Below are positions 1-10,178 of a DNA stretch of 64,000 nucleotides, one piece after another. Under the pieces are notes generated by a model. That model was not told the origin of the DNA and did not search any database. It saw nothing but the letters and a program-made list of their open reading frames with translations. Location: assembly GCF_040187885.1 (NCBI RefSeq), contig NZ_JBDPLH010000007.1, positions 62,001 through 126,000 on the forward strand. The letters are read 5' to 3'. This DNA is from Roseateles_E cavernae. GTDB lineage: Bacteria; Pseudomonadota; Gammaproteobacteria; Burkholderiales; Burkholderiaceae_C. Position numbers and translations under genes: made by a program. The first letter of the stretch is position 1. Each line of letters opens with the position of its first letter.

Positions 1-2
1 AG

Positions 3-515
3 GTCGAGCAGCGCATGGCCAAGACGCCGCTGGACGAGCAGCACAAGCTGCTGATTGCGAAGAGTGCGCTGGCCACCGGCGAGACCGCGCTGGGCCAGCA
101 GCTGATCACCGAGCTGGCACGCAACCACAGCGACCGCCCCCTGCTGCTGGCCAGTGCGCTGCGTGCTGCCGAGGGCACGCCGGCCGAGGCCGAGTGCCGG
201 GCCCTGATCGAGCAGGTCGGCCGCGAGATGACGGAGGCGATGAACGCGCTGCAACAGGCCAAGCGCAGCGGCGATGTGGCACGGGCACTGGCGCTCGGCG
301 AGCAGGCGCTGGCGCTGTCGCCGCAGAACTTCAATGTGCTGATCGAGCTGTGCAGCCTGCACCTGATCGCGATGGGGCGCGAGAGCGCGGATGCACGCGA
401 GCCGCACCGCGCGCGCGCCGCCGAGTTGCTGGCCCGGCTGGAGCACAGCCATCCGAATCACGACCGCGTCGCGGCGGCCCGCAAGTTCTATCGCGAGCGC
501 GCCGGCGCCGCCTGA
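3..515 (+). CDS. TPR-type signalling protein, C-terminal part (5' end outside window)
   Basis: The reading frame is open from the first full codon at base 3, so the ATG at 15 is probably internal and the true start lies upstream. The visible ~170 residues are alpha-helical and Ala/Leu/Glu-rich. They include a TPR-like unit (DVARALALGEQALALSPQN) and a second helical pair near the end. The gene is followed after 3 bp by a small histidine kinase, which fits a response regulator with a C-terminal TPR region, but no receiver domain is visible here. It could equally be another TPR adaptor. The fold is fairly sure; the function is not. Confidence 0.55.
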   Translation, partial: VEQRMAKTPLDEQHKLLIAKSALATGETALGQQLITELARNHSDRPLLLASALRAAEGTPAEAECRALIEQVGREMTEAMNALQQAKRSGDVARALALGEQALALSPQNFNVLIELCSLHLIAMGRESADAREPHRARAAELLARLEHSHPNHDRVAAARKFYRERAGAA

Positions 516-518
516 GCC

Positions 519-1148
519 ATGCTGGATCGCTACCTCAACGCCGCGGTGCTGCACGACCTGAAGAACCGCCTGGCCATCCTCAGCGACGAACTGACCAAGC
601 TCGGCCGGCTGGATCTGCCGGCCCAGGCCCATCAGCATGCGCGCCAGGCCCATGAGCAGGCCCATGTGCTGACCCGCAAGCTGGTCGAATTCCTGACCGC
701 TCAGCAGGCCAGCGAGGCCGGCGGCCTGCGCGCCGCCGCGGCCGAGGAGATTCCCGAGGCGATGCTGCAGGACATGCATGCCGAGGCCCAGATGCTGATA
801 CACGGCGGGCTGCAGCTGCAGCTGGAGATCGCCGCTGCGGTGCCGGCCTTCTGGTTCTTCGACCAGCATCTGGTGCGGCTGGCGCTCGACTCGGCGCTCT
901 ACAACGCGCTGCGCTTCGCACACAGCCGCATCGTGCTGGGCCTGCGGGTCGAGGACGGCCAGCTGTGCTTTTCGGTGCGCGATGACGGCCCCGGCCTGCA
1001 GGCCACGCCGGCCCACAACTCGACGGGCCTGGGCCGCCTGGTCTGCGACGAGGTCGCCAAGGCCCATCGCAACAAGGGCCGCAGCGGCCGCAGCGTGCTG
1101 CGCAACCATGCGGACGGCGGCGCGGTGTTCGAGCTGTTTCTGCCCTGA
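519..1148 (+). CDS. Small cytoplasmic sensor histidine kinase
   Basis: A 209-residue kinase core with no membrane segment and no obvious sensor domain. An H-box-like HDLKNRL lies near residue 12, making the His the likely phosphorylation site. The ATPase domain shows an N-box (LYNALRFA), a G1 box (DDGPGL) and a G2 box (STGLGRL). It starts 3 bp after the TPR protein, and its stop overlaps the next ATG (TGATG), so the three genes may be co-transcribed. Sensing is probably done by the upstream partner or another protein. The HDLKN form of the H-box is shared with PrsK at the other end of the window. The ligand is unknown. Confidence 0.8.
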   Translation: MLDRYLNAAVLHDLKNRLAILSDELTKLGRLDLPAQAHQHARQAHEQAHVLTRKLVEFLTAQQASEAGGLRAAAAEEIPEAMLQDMHAEAQMLIHGGLQLQLEIAAAVPAFWFFDQHLVRLALDSALYNALRFAHSRIVLGLRVEDGQLCFSVRDDGPGLQATPAHNSTGLGRLVCDEVAKAHRNKGRSGRSVLRNHADGGAVFELFLP

Positions 1149-3106
1149 TGCGTCAAGACCGGCCTGCTAGCATGCCGGCTTCCCTGCCCTCGCCCATGCC
1201 GATGAATCCGACCCGTGCCCTCCTCCTGGTCCTGCTGTCCCTGGCCGGCAGCGCCCAAGCCGCCGAGCTGAAGCTGCGCATCCTGCAGACCAGCGATGTG
1301 CACATGAATCTGCTGAACTACGACTACTACCAGGACAAGAGCACCGATGAATACGGCCTGGCCAAGACCGTCAGCCTGATCAAGGCGGCACGGGCCGAGG
1401 CCAGGAACAGCCTGCTGTTCGACAACGGCGATCTGCTGCAGGGCAATCCGCTGGGCGATGTGGTGGCGCGGGTCAGGCCGCTGGCCAAGGACGCCGTGCA
1501 CCCGGCCTACAAGGTGCTGAACCTGCTGAAGGTGGACGCCGCCAATATCGGCAACCACGAGTTCAACTACGGTCTGCCCTTCCTGCGCCAGGCCATCGCC
1601 GGCGCGCAATTCCCCTATGTCAGCGCCAATGTAGTCGAGGCCGGCAGCGGCAAGCCGGCCTTCACGCCCTATGTGATTCTGCAGCGCACGCTCGTCGACG
1701 AGGCCGGTCAGAGCCATGCGCTGAAGATCGGCGTGATCGGCTTTGTGCCGCCGCAGATCATGCAGTGGGACCGCCAGCATCTGGAAGGCCGGGTCCAGGC
1801 GCTGGACATCATCGAGGCGGCCCGGCGCTATCTGCCCGAGATGCGCGCGGCCGGCGCCGAGTTGGTGGTGGCGATCGCGCACAGCGGCTTCGAGAAGACC
1901 GAGCAGCCCGAGTTCGCCGAGAACGTGGCCGCCCAACTGGCCCGGGTGCCAGGTGTTGACACCTTGCTACTGGGCCATGCCCATGCCGAGTTCCCCAGCC
2001 CTACCTTCGCCGGCTACCCCGGCGTGGATCTGGTGCGCGGCAGCATCCACGGCGTGCCCAGCGTGATGCCGGGCCGCTGGGGCGATCATCTGGGCGTGAT
2101 CGATCTGAAGCTGGACAACAGCAGCGGCGCCTGGAAGGTGGTCGACAGCCGCGCCGAGATCCGCGCGATCTACCAGCGCAGCAGCCGGCGTGCGCTGGTC
2201 GAGGCCGATCCGCTGGTGGCGCAGACGATTGCCGTCGAACACCAGCAGACGCTGGACTATGTGCGCAGCCAGGTGGCCATCACCGAGGCGCCCATCCACA
2301 GCTACTTCGCCCAGGTGGCCGACGACCCCTCGGTCCAGGTCGTCGCCCAGGCCCAGCTGGCCTATGTGGCGCGCGCGGTGCGCGGCACGGCCTATGAAAA
2401 GCTGCCGCTGCTCTCGGCCGCCGCGCCCTTCAAGGCCGGCGGGCGCCAGGGCTGGAGCAATTACACCGACATCCCGGCCGGCCCGGTCGCGATCAAGCAT
2501 GTGGCCGATCTCTATGTCTACCCCAACACCATCAAGGCGGTGAAGATCACGGGCGCCGAGCTGCGCGAATGGCTGGAGATGTCAGCCGGCCAGTTCCGGC
2601 AGATCGACCCCAAGGGGCCGGCCGAGCAGGCGCTGATCGAGCCGGGCTTTCGCTCCTACAACTTCGACACGGTAGAGGGCGTCAGCTACGAGATCGATGT
2701 CAGCCAGCCGGCCCGCTACGATGTCGAGGGCAAGCGCAGCCCGGCCCAGGGCCACCGCATCGTCAATCTGCGCTACCAGGGCCAGCCCGTTGAAGCGGCC
2801 GCCGAGTTCCTGGTCGTCACGAACAACTACCGTGCCAACGGCGGCGGCGGTTTCCCGGGCCTGAGCGCCGAGCGCATCGTGATCGATGCGCCCGACGAGA
2901 ACCGCGAGGCCCTGGCTCAGTACCTGAGCACGGTCAAGCGCTTCAACCCCACGGCCGACGGCAACTGGCGCATCCTGCCGGTGCCGGGCGTCCGGCTGCG
3001 CTTCAGCTCAAGCGCCAGCGGCATCCAGCACCTGCCGCGCACGCCGGCCGTGCGCCTGGTCCGCGATCAGGGCGACGGCTCGGCCTTGTACGAGCTGGCG
3101 CACTGA
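1148..3106 (+). CDS. cpdB: 2',3'-cyclic-nucleotide 2'-phosphodiesterase/3'-nucleotidase (CpdB-like)
   Basis: A periplasmic metallophosphatase of the 5'-nucleotidase family that hydrolyses 2',3'-cyclic nucleotides and 3'-nucleotides. The N-terminal metallophosphoesterase domain carries QTSDVHMNLL, GNHEFNYG and GHAHAEFP metal-site motifs. The C-terminal 5'-nucleotidase domain includes NNYRANGGGGFPG. About 650 residues is the usual CpdB length. A signal peptide (hydrophobic run ALLLVLLSLAG, then AQA) follows Met19, so the ATG at 1202 may be the true start. The ATG at 1148 is kept because it overlaps the kinase stop; neither has a good Shine-Dalgarno sequence. It is unrelated to the polysaccharide locus and convergent with it. 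Confidence 0.88.
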   Translation: MRQDRPASMPASLPSPMPMNPTRALLLVLLSLAGSAQAAELKLRILQTSDVHMNLLNYDYYQDKSTDEYGLAKTVSLIKAARAEARNSLLFDNGDLLQGNPLGDVVARVRPLAKDAVHPAYKVLNLLKVDAANIGNHEFNYGLPFLRQAIAGAQFPYVSANVVEAGSGKPAFTPYVILQRTLVDEAGQSHALKIGVIGFVPPQIMQWDRQHLEGRVQALDIIEAARRYLPEMRAAGAELVVAIAHSGFEKTEQPEFAENVAAQLARVPGVDTLLLGHAHAEFPSPTFAGYPGVDLVRGSIHGVPSVMPGRWGDHLGVIDLKLDNSSGAWKVVDSRAEIRAIYQRSSRRALVEADPLVAQTIAVEHQQTLDYVRSQVAITEAPIHSYFAQVADDPSVQVVAQAQLAYVARAVRGTAYEKLPLLSAAAPFKAGGRQGWSNYTDIPAGPVAIKHVADLYVYPNTIKAVKITGAELREWLEMSAGQFRQIDPKGPAEQALIEPGFRSYNFDTVEGVSYEIDVSQPARYDVEGKRSPAQGHRIVNLRYQGQPVEAAAEFLVVTNNYRANGGGGFPGLSAERIVIDAPDENREALAQYLSTVKRFNPTADGNWRILPVPGVRLRFSSSASGIQHLPRTPAVRLVRDQGDGSALYELAH

Positions 3107-3113
3107 GCCGCGA

Positions 3114-4360
3114 TCAGCCGACCAGCACCTCGACCACCGCCGGATGCCCCAGGAATCCCTGCGGGCTGGCGCTGGCGCCATAGGCGCCCGACTGGAACAC
3201 GACGGCCAGATCGCCCGGCTGGGCCGCCGCCAGCTCCATCTTGTCAGCCAGCAGATCCAGCGGCGTGCACAGCGGCCCCACCACCGAGGCGCTCTCGACG
3301 GCAGCCTCGGCGCGTGTCTGGCTGATCATCGCCGGATAGTTCTTGCGTATCACCTGGCCGAAATTGCCCGAGGCCGACAGATGGTGGTGCAGGCCGCCGT
3401 CGCAGAGCAGATAGACCTGGCCGCGCGAGACCTTGCGGTCGACGATGCGCGCCACATAGACCCCCGCCTCGCCGACCAGATAGCGGCCCAGCTCGATCAC
3501 CAGTTCCGCCTGCGGCATCTCGCGTGCCGCGCGCTCGGCAATGGCCTGCAGATTGGCGCCGATGGGCGCCAGATCCAGCGCCTGCTCGCCCGGGAAATAA
3601 GGGATGCCGAAGCCGCCACCGAGGTTCAGGAACCTGACCGGGCCGGGCGCATCGGCCGCCAGGCGCAGCGCCAGCTCGTAGCATTTCTGCTGCGCCTCGC
3701 AGATGGCCTCGGGCTTGAGGTTCTGCGAACCGGCGAACAGGTGGAAGCCCTCAAACGCCAGACCCAGGCGCCCGACCTCGGCCAGCGCCGCCGGCACCAG
3801 TTCGGCATCGATGCCGAACTGCTTGGGGCCGCCGCTCATCTTCATGCCCGAGCCCTTCAGCTCGAAATCGGGGTTCACGCGTATCGCCACCCGCGCCGGC
3901 AGGCCCAGCTCGGCCGCCACCGCCGCCAGCACCGGCAACTCGCGCAGGCTCTCCACATTGACCAGCACACCGGCGGCCACCGCCTGGCGCAACTCGATGT
4001 CACGCTTGGCCGGCCCGGCAAAGCTGATCTCGGCCGGGTCGGCGCCGGCGTCCAGCGCCACCTTCAGCTCGCCCGCCGAGGCCACGTCGATGCCATCGAC
4101 CAGGCCCGCCATCAGTGCGACGACCGCCGGCATCGGGTTGGCCTTCATCGCATAGTGCAGCTTGATGCCGGCCGGCAGCGCGGCGCGCAGACTCGCGACG
4201 CGCTCACGCAGCAGGCGCCGGTCATAGGCATAGAACGGCGTCTGGCCGACCTGCTCGGCCAGCAGCGAGAGCCGCTTGCCACCGACGATCAACTCGCCGT
4301 CCTGCAGCGGGAACTGGCTCATCGCCGCATGCTGCGGCGGCTTCTTCACGGGACTGTCGC

Positions 4361-4364
<4 letters not shown>
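3114..4364 (-). CDS. Exosortase A-associated PLP-dependent decarboxylase (TIGR03099-like)
   Basis: A fold-type III PLP enzyme related to diaminopimelate and ornithine decarboxylases, 416 residues. The PLP lysine lies in HYAMKANPMP near residue 60, the phosphate-binding glycine run is LNLGGGFGIPYF, and ELGRYLVGEAG and GPLCTPLDLL match the C-terminal active-site blocks. The ATG at 4364 overlaps the upstream ligase stop by 4 bp (ATGA). In exosortase A genomes this family is regularly next to the AMP ligase, as here. The substrate is unknown. The pairing with a ligase and a nearby ACP suggests it makes an amine or amino-acid derivative that is then activated; that is an inference. Confidence 0.85.
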
Positions 4365-5989
<1,625 letters not shown>

Positions 5990-6213
5990 TGAAATAGGGG
6001 ACACACCGCTTTTGCAGATGTTCGGCGCAGCCAGGCAGGCATCCTACAGGCTGCACCGTCGCGGCCCCGTGGAGCGTACGCGAAACCTGCGTGACATATT
6101 GCGGGCGTGCCCCTCAGGATAAGGGGGCCGCCGACCACAGATCGGCGCGGGCGCCCAGTTAAGATGCGCCGCTGTTGTGGGCAGCTTCGCCCTCGGAAAA
6201 TTACAGAAAAAAC
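5990..6213. other. Divergent intergenic region between the ligase and ACP operons
   Basis: About 220 bases separate two divergent operons, so promoters for both should lie here. An A-rich stretch (aaaattacagaaaaaac) sits just before the ACP start. I see no convincing -35/-10 pair and no GG-N10-GC sigma-54 element on either strand. No gene of useful length is present. Confidence 0.5.
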
Positions 6214-6465
6214 ATGGACGCCGAAAAGCAAGTTCTGCGCATTCTTGACGAGGTCCTGAGCCTGAACGGCCGCAGCGCCGGCTTTGACCGCGACACCGCC
6301 CTGCTCGGCGCCATCCCGGAGCTGGACTCGATGGCCGTGGTCAGCCTGATCACCGCGCTCGAAGAGCAGCTGGGCCTCACGGTCGACGACGATGAGATCG
6401 ACGGCGCCACCTTTGCCAGCGTGGGCTCGCTGGCGGATTTCGTCGCGGGCAAGCTGGCGAGCTGA
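6214..6465 (+). CDS. Acyl carrier protein, exosortase A locus
   Basis: An 83-residue acidic helical carrier protein. The phosphopantetheine serine is Ser39 in PELDSMAVVSL, the usual D-S-[LM] motif at the start of helix II. The frame is open further upstream, but the ATG at 6214 gives the standard ACP length and is preceded by an A-rich leader. It is the first gene of the plus-strand operon and diverges from an adenylating ligase and a decarboxylase. It probably carries the acyl or aminoacyl group made by them. It needs a phosphopantetheinyl transferase, which is not in the window. It is not a fatty-acid-synthase ACP by context. Confidence 0.88.
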   Translation: MDAEKQVLRILDEVLSLNGRSAGFDRDTALLGAIPELDSMAVVSLITALEEQLGLTVDDDEIDGATFASVGSLADFVAGKLAS

Positions 6466-6497
6466 GCGCCGGCGCCGCGTCCGCAGCCCTCGCCAAG

Positions 6498-7343
6498 ATG
6501 CAAGCCTTCTACATCGATCGCCCCCCAGACGGCGGCCAGCGCTTTTGCATCTACCACCCGGCCCAGGGCGGCCGTGCGCGCGGGCAGATCCTGCATCTGC
6601 ACCCCTTCGCCGAAGAGCTGAACAAGACGCGGCGGATGAGCGCGCTGCAGGCCCGGGCCTTTGCCGCCGCCGGTTTTGATGTGCTGCAGATCGACCTGCT
6701 GGGCTGCGGAGACAGTTCGGGCGATTTCGGGGACGCCAGTTGGCAGGCCTGGATCGATGATGGCTTGGCCGGCATCGAATGGCTGCGCCGCCGGGCTGAG
6801 GCACCGCTGTGCCTGTGGGGCCTGCGGGCCGGTAGCCTGCTCGCGGTGGAGCTGGCTCGTCGCCTGAGCGAGCCGGCCGATCTGCTGCTGGTGCAGGCAC
6901 CGGCAAGCGGCAAGGTGCTGCTGCAGCAGTTTCTGCGCCTCAAACTGGCCGCCGGGCTGATGGACGGCGACAACAAGGGCTTGATGGCGGCGCTGCGCCA
7001 GTCGCTGGCCGCCGGCGAAACGGTGGAGATCGCCGGCTACCGGCTGTCCGCCGCGCTGGCCCAGGGCCTGGAGGCGGCAACGATGCTGCCACCGGCCTCG
7101 TGCGAAGGCGCGCCCCGCCTGACCTGGCTGGAGCTCAGCAGCCAGCCCGGTGCCGAGCTGACGCCGGTCGCGACGCAGACCCTGGCGCGCTGGCAGCAAG
7201 CCGGCTATCGGGTCGACGCGCGCTGCGTGCTCGGCCCGGCGTTCTGGCAGACCAGCGAGATCGAGATCGCCCCGCAGCTGATCGAGGCCGGTACCGCGAT
7301 GCTCGGGCCAGCGCTGCCGCAAGCCACCGCGACATCGCCATGA
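6498..7343 (+). CDS. Exosortase A-associated alpha/beta hydrolase 2 (TIGR03101-like), atypical nucleophile
   Basis: A 281-residue alpha/beta-hydrolase-fold protein of the family named hydrolase 2 in exosortase A loci. LHLHPFAEELNKTRRM near residue 35 and DLLGCGDSSGDF near 67-77 match the fold. The nucleophile elbow reads WGLRAG (107-112): arginine 110 stands where the catalytic serine belongs, so ordinary serine-esterase chemistry is not expected. It may be a non-catalytic or carrier-binding member. It lies 32 bp after the ACP, and its stop overlaps the start of hydrolase 1 (ATGA). The function of the family is not established. Confidence 0.82.
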   Translation: MQAFYIDRPPDGGQRFCIYHPAQGGRARGQILHLHPFAEELNKTRRMSALQARAFAAAGFDVLQIDLLGCGDSSGDFGDASWQAWIDDGLAGIEWLRRRAEAPLCLWGLRAGSLLAVELARRLSEPADLLLVQAPASGKVLLQQFLRLKLAAGLMDGDNKGLMAALRQSLAAGETVEIAGYRLSAALAQGLEAATMLPPASCEGAPRLTWLELSSQPGAELTPVATQTLARWQQAGYRVDARCVLGPAFWQTSEIEIAPQLIEAGTAMLGPALPQATATSP

Positions 7344-8233
7344 GCGTGCGCGAGCAAGCCCTGCATTTCAGCTGCGCTGGCGACGCGCTGCTGGGCATTG
7401 TCAGCAGCCCGGCAGCGTCCATGGCGAGCTCCGGCATCGGAGTGCTCATCGTCGTTGGCGGCCCGCAATACCGGGCCGGCAGCCACCGCCAGTTCGTGTT
7501 GCTGGCGCGCGCCCTGGCCGCCGAGGGTCATGTCTGTCTGCGTTTCGATTACCGGGGCATGGGTGACAGCGCCGGCGCGGCGCGGGATTTCGAGGCGGTC
7601 GAGGCCGATATCGGCGCCGCGATCGCGGCCTTGCGCAGCCATTCGCCGGCCGTGCAGCGCATCGTGCTGTGGGGGCTGTGCGACGGCGCCTCGGCCAGTC
7701 TCTTGTACCTGCGCTCACGCGCAGCGCAGGCCGATGTGCACGGGCTCTGCCTGGTCAACCCCTGGGTGCGCTCGGTCGAAACCCTGGCCCGGGCGCGGGT
7801 GAAGCACTACTACCGCGAACGGCTGATGCAGCGCAGCTTCTGGTTGAAGCTGCTGCGTGGCGGCGTCGCGACCGAGGCCGTGCGCGGCCTGCTCGCCAAT
7901 CTGCGCCAGGCCAGTGCGGCGCCGGCCGCGACCGACGGGCAGGAACAGCTGCCCTTCCCCAAGGCCATGGCCCAGGCCTGGAAAGCCTTTGATGGCCCGG
8001 TACTGCTGCTGCTCAGCGGACAGGACCTGACGGCCAAGGAATTCATCGACACGGCCGCCACAGCGCCCGCCTGGGCGGGTGTGCTGAACGGCCCGAACAT
8101 CACCCGAGAGGATCTGCCTCTGGCCGACCACACCTTCTCGGAGGACGCGCAGCGCCGGCAGCTCGAGCAGATCTGCCTCGACTGGCTGCGCAGCCATGCC
8201 CTGACAGAGCACGCGAGGAAAAGGCCATCATGA
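7340..8233 (+). CDS. Exosortase A-associated alpha/beta hydrolase 1 (TIGR03100-like), Cys nucleophile
   Basis: A 297-residue alpha/beta hydrolase. The ATG at 7340 overlaps the hydrolase 2 stop by 4 bp. RFDYRGMGDSAG (68-79) is the usual strand/oxyanion region. The nucleophile elbow is WGLCDGAS with Cys114 in place of Ser, and a C-terminal histidine (LADHTF, about 264) can complete a triad. A Cys nucleophile is known in dienelactone hydrolase-type enzymes and would suit thioester chemistry, for instance unloading an acyl group from the nearby ACP; that role is an inference. It is translationally coupled to both neighbours. Confidence 0.84.
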   Translation: MSVREQALHFSCAGDALLGIVSSPAASMASSGIGVLIVVGGPQYRAGSHRQFVLLARALAAEGHVCLRFDYRGMGDSAGAARDFEAVEADIGAAIAALRSHSPAVQRIVLWGLCDGASASLLYLRSRAAQADVHGLCLVNPWVRSVETLARARVKHYYRERLMQRSFWLKLLRGGVATEAVRGLLANLRQASAAPAATDGQEQLPFPKAMAQAWKAFDGPVLLLLSGQDLTAKEFIDTAATAPAWAGVLNGPNITREDLPLADHTFSEDAQRRQLEQICLDWLRSHALTEHARKRPS

Positions 8234-8955
8234 ACGGATATCGACGCTTCGCCCTGCCGCTGCTGACTGTGTTGTGCGGCGCCAGCATCAGCCTGGCTGC
8301 GGGGGCTCAAACCGCCACGCTGTGCGGCGATCTGGCCAATGCCTTCGGCCCGCATGACTACAGGAAGGAAGCGGGCAATCCGGACGCGAAAAGGAGCACG
8401 ACCAATCCGCTATTCCTGGTCGAGAGCGCACATTTCCGGCCCGAGATGGAAGCCTTGGTGCATGGAGGACAAGGGCGTAAGAGCGAGGTGGGACCCGAGC
8501 TGGACTACACGCTGCGCGCTTTTCCCAATCATCATCGCGCGCTGCTCGCCATGACGCGCCTGGCCGACAAGCAGAAGGTCGACCAGCCCAGAGGGGCGCG
8601 CTACAGCGTCGATTGCTGGTTCGAGCGCGCGATCCGGTTCCAAGCCGACGACGGCATCGTCCGCATGCTGTACGCCAACTACCTCGGCAGCAAGGGCCGT
8701 CGCGACGATGCCATCAAGCAGCTCGAAAGCGCCACGCAACTGGCCAAGGACAATCCCTTCAGCCACTACAACATCGGCATGATCTATGCCGATATGCAGA
8801 TCTTCGACCGGGCGCTGGCGCAAGCCCACCGTGCGAGCGAACTGGGCATGCTGCGCACCGAGCTGAAGGACCGCCTGACCGCGGCCGGTCAGTGGCGCGA
8901 CCCGGCCGGCGCTGCCGCCGCCAGCGCGCCAGCGGCCAGCGGAGCGGGGCAATGA
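8230..8955 (+). CDS. Periplasmic TPR-repeat protein of the exosortase locus
   Basis: A 241-residue protein with an N-terminal signal peptide (hydrophobic run to about residue 24, AGA then QTAT). Residues ~145-205 hold two TPR-like units (YANYLGSKGRRDDAIKQLES and NIGMIYADMQIFDRALAQAH). The C-terminus is an Ala/Ser-rich tail. The ATG overlaps the hydrolase 1 stop and its own stop overlaps the DegT start, so it is embedded in the operon. It probably acts in the periplasm as a scaffold for polymer modification or assembly. No catalytic motif is visible and no specific function can be assigned. Confidence 0.7.
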   Translation: MNGYRRFALPLLTVLCGASISLAAGAQTATLCGDLANAFGPHDYRKEAGNPDAKRSTTNPLFLVESAHFRPEMEALVHGGQGRKSEVGPELDYTLRAFPNHHRALLAMTRLADKQKVDQPRGARYSVDCWFERAIRFQADDGIVRMLYANYLGSKGRRDDAIKQLESATQLAKDNPFSHYNIGMIYADMQIFDRALAQAHRASELGMLRTELKDRLTAAGQWRDPAGAAAASAPAASGAGQ

Positions 8956-10178
8956 GTCTTTCTGCGCCCGGCATGCTGAGTTCGCCCGCCTCGACCGAAG
9001 CGCCGACCCGCCCCATCCCGCGTCTGCCGGTGCTGAGCTGGCAGTCGTTCTCGGGCCAGTGGCGCGCTCCGCTGCCCTGCCTGCTTGAGCAGCCAGGACT
9101 GCGGCTGAGCATCAGCGGCCGCGCCTCTATCCTGCTGGCCGTCGAATTGCTGGGCCTGAAGCCGGGCGACAAGGTGCTGGTGCCGACCTACCACTGCCCG
9201 ACGATGATCGCCCCGGTCGTGGCGCTGAACGTCGAGCCGGTTTTCTACCCGATCGGCGCCCACGGGGGCGCACAGATCGAATGGCTGGAACGCCAGCCGC
9301 TGGAGGGCGTTCGGGCTCTGCTCGCGGCCCATTACTTTGGCCTGCCCCAGCCGATGCAGGACTTGCGTCGCTGGTGCGATCAGCACGGGATCGCGCTGAT
9401 CGAAGACTGCGCCCATGCGCTGTTCGGCGTCAGCGGCAGCCGGCCCGTCGGCCGCTGGGGTGATATCGCCATCGGCAGCCTGACCAAGTTCCTGCCCGTG
9501 CCCGAAGGCGGCTGCCTGCAGGTCAATATCAGCAACGACCGCCAGCTGGCGCTGCAGCAGCCCTCGCTGCTGCAGCAGATCAAGGCCGCCGCCGACATCG
9601 TCCATGTGGCGGCCAGTCACGGCCGCCTGACCGGGCTGAATTCATTGCTGCTGGGCATATTCTCCCTGCGGCACCTGGCGAAACGCCGGAGCAAGGCGCC
9701 GCTCCCGAGCCCGACACCCACCAGCGAGGGTGCGCCGGCAGCGGACGGTTTCACGCTGGACCCGCTGCTCTCGCATCGCGCGCTGACCTGGGCCTCGGCC
9801 TGGGTGTCCCGCAGCACCCCGAGGGCACGCATCGTCGAGCGCCGCCGCCATCACTTCGCGCATCTGATACGCCTGCTCGGCGGCCATCAAGGCCTGCGAC
9901 CGCTGCACACCGAGCTGCCCGACGGTGCCGCCCCCTATGTGTTTCCGCTCTGGGTCGATCATCCCGACCCCGGCTATGCCAAGCTGCGCCAGATGGGCAT
10001 CCCGGTGTCGCGCTGGGACCGCCTGTGGCCGGGCCTGCCGGCGATCGACGCCGATGTCGGACCGACCTGGGCCCATCATGTGCTGCAACTGGCCTGTCAT
10101 CAGGACCTCAGCGATGACGAGGTCAGGGCCATCGCCGCCGCCGTGATCGCGTTGTACGCCACGGACAAGCCGGCGTGA
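8952..10178 (+). CDS. DegT/DnrJ/EryC1/StrS-family PLP aminotransferase
   Basis: A sugar-aminotransferase-fold protein of 408 residues. KPGDKVLVPTYHCPT (70-84), IEDCAHALFG (150-159) and the PLP lysine in GSLTKFLPVPEGG (K179) are the family hallmarks. It would transaminate a keto-sugar nucleotide to an amino sugar. The insertion at residues ~240-265 is Pro/Ser-rich and somewhat unusual. The start is the ATG at 8952, overlapping the TPR gene stop. Some members of this fold act as dehydratases or lack activity, but the lysine is present here. Which sugar it acts on is unknown. Confidence 0.8.
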   Translation: MSLSAPGMLSSPASTEAPTRPIPRLPVLSWQSFSGQWRAPLPCLLEQPGLRLSISGRASILLAVELLGLKPGDKVLVPTYHCPTMIAPVVALNVEPVFYPIGAHGGAQIEWLERQPLEGVRALLAAHYFGLPQPMQDLRRWCDQHGIALIEDCAHALFGVSGSRPVGRWGDIAIGSLTKFLPVPEGGCLQVNISNDRQLALQQPSLLQQIKAAADIVHVAASHGRLTGLNSLLLGIFSLRHLAKRRSKAPLPSPTPTSEGAPAADGFTLDPLLSHRALTWASAWVSRSTPRARIVERRRHHFAHLIRLLGGHQGLRPLHTELPDGAAPYVFPLWVDHPDPGYAKLRQMGIPVSRWDRLWPGLPAIDADVGPTWAHHVLQLACHQDLSDDEVRAIAAAVIALYATDKPA

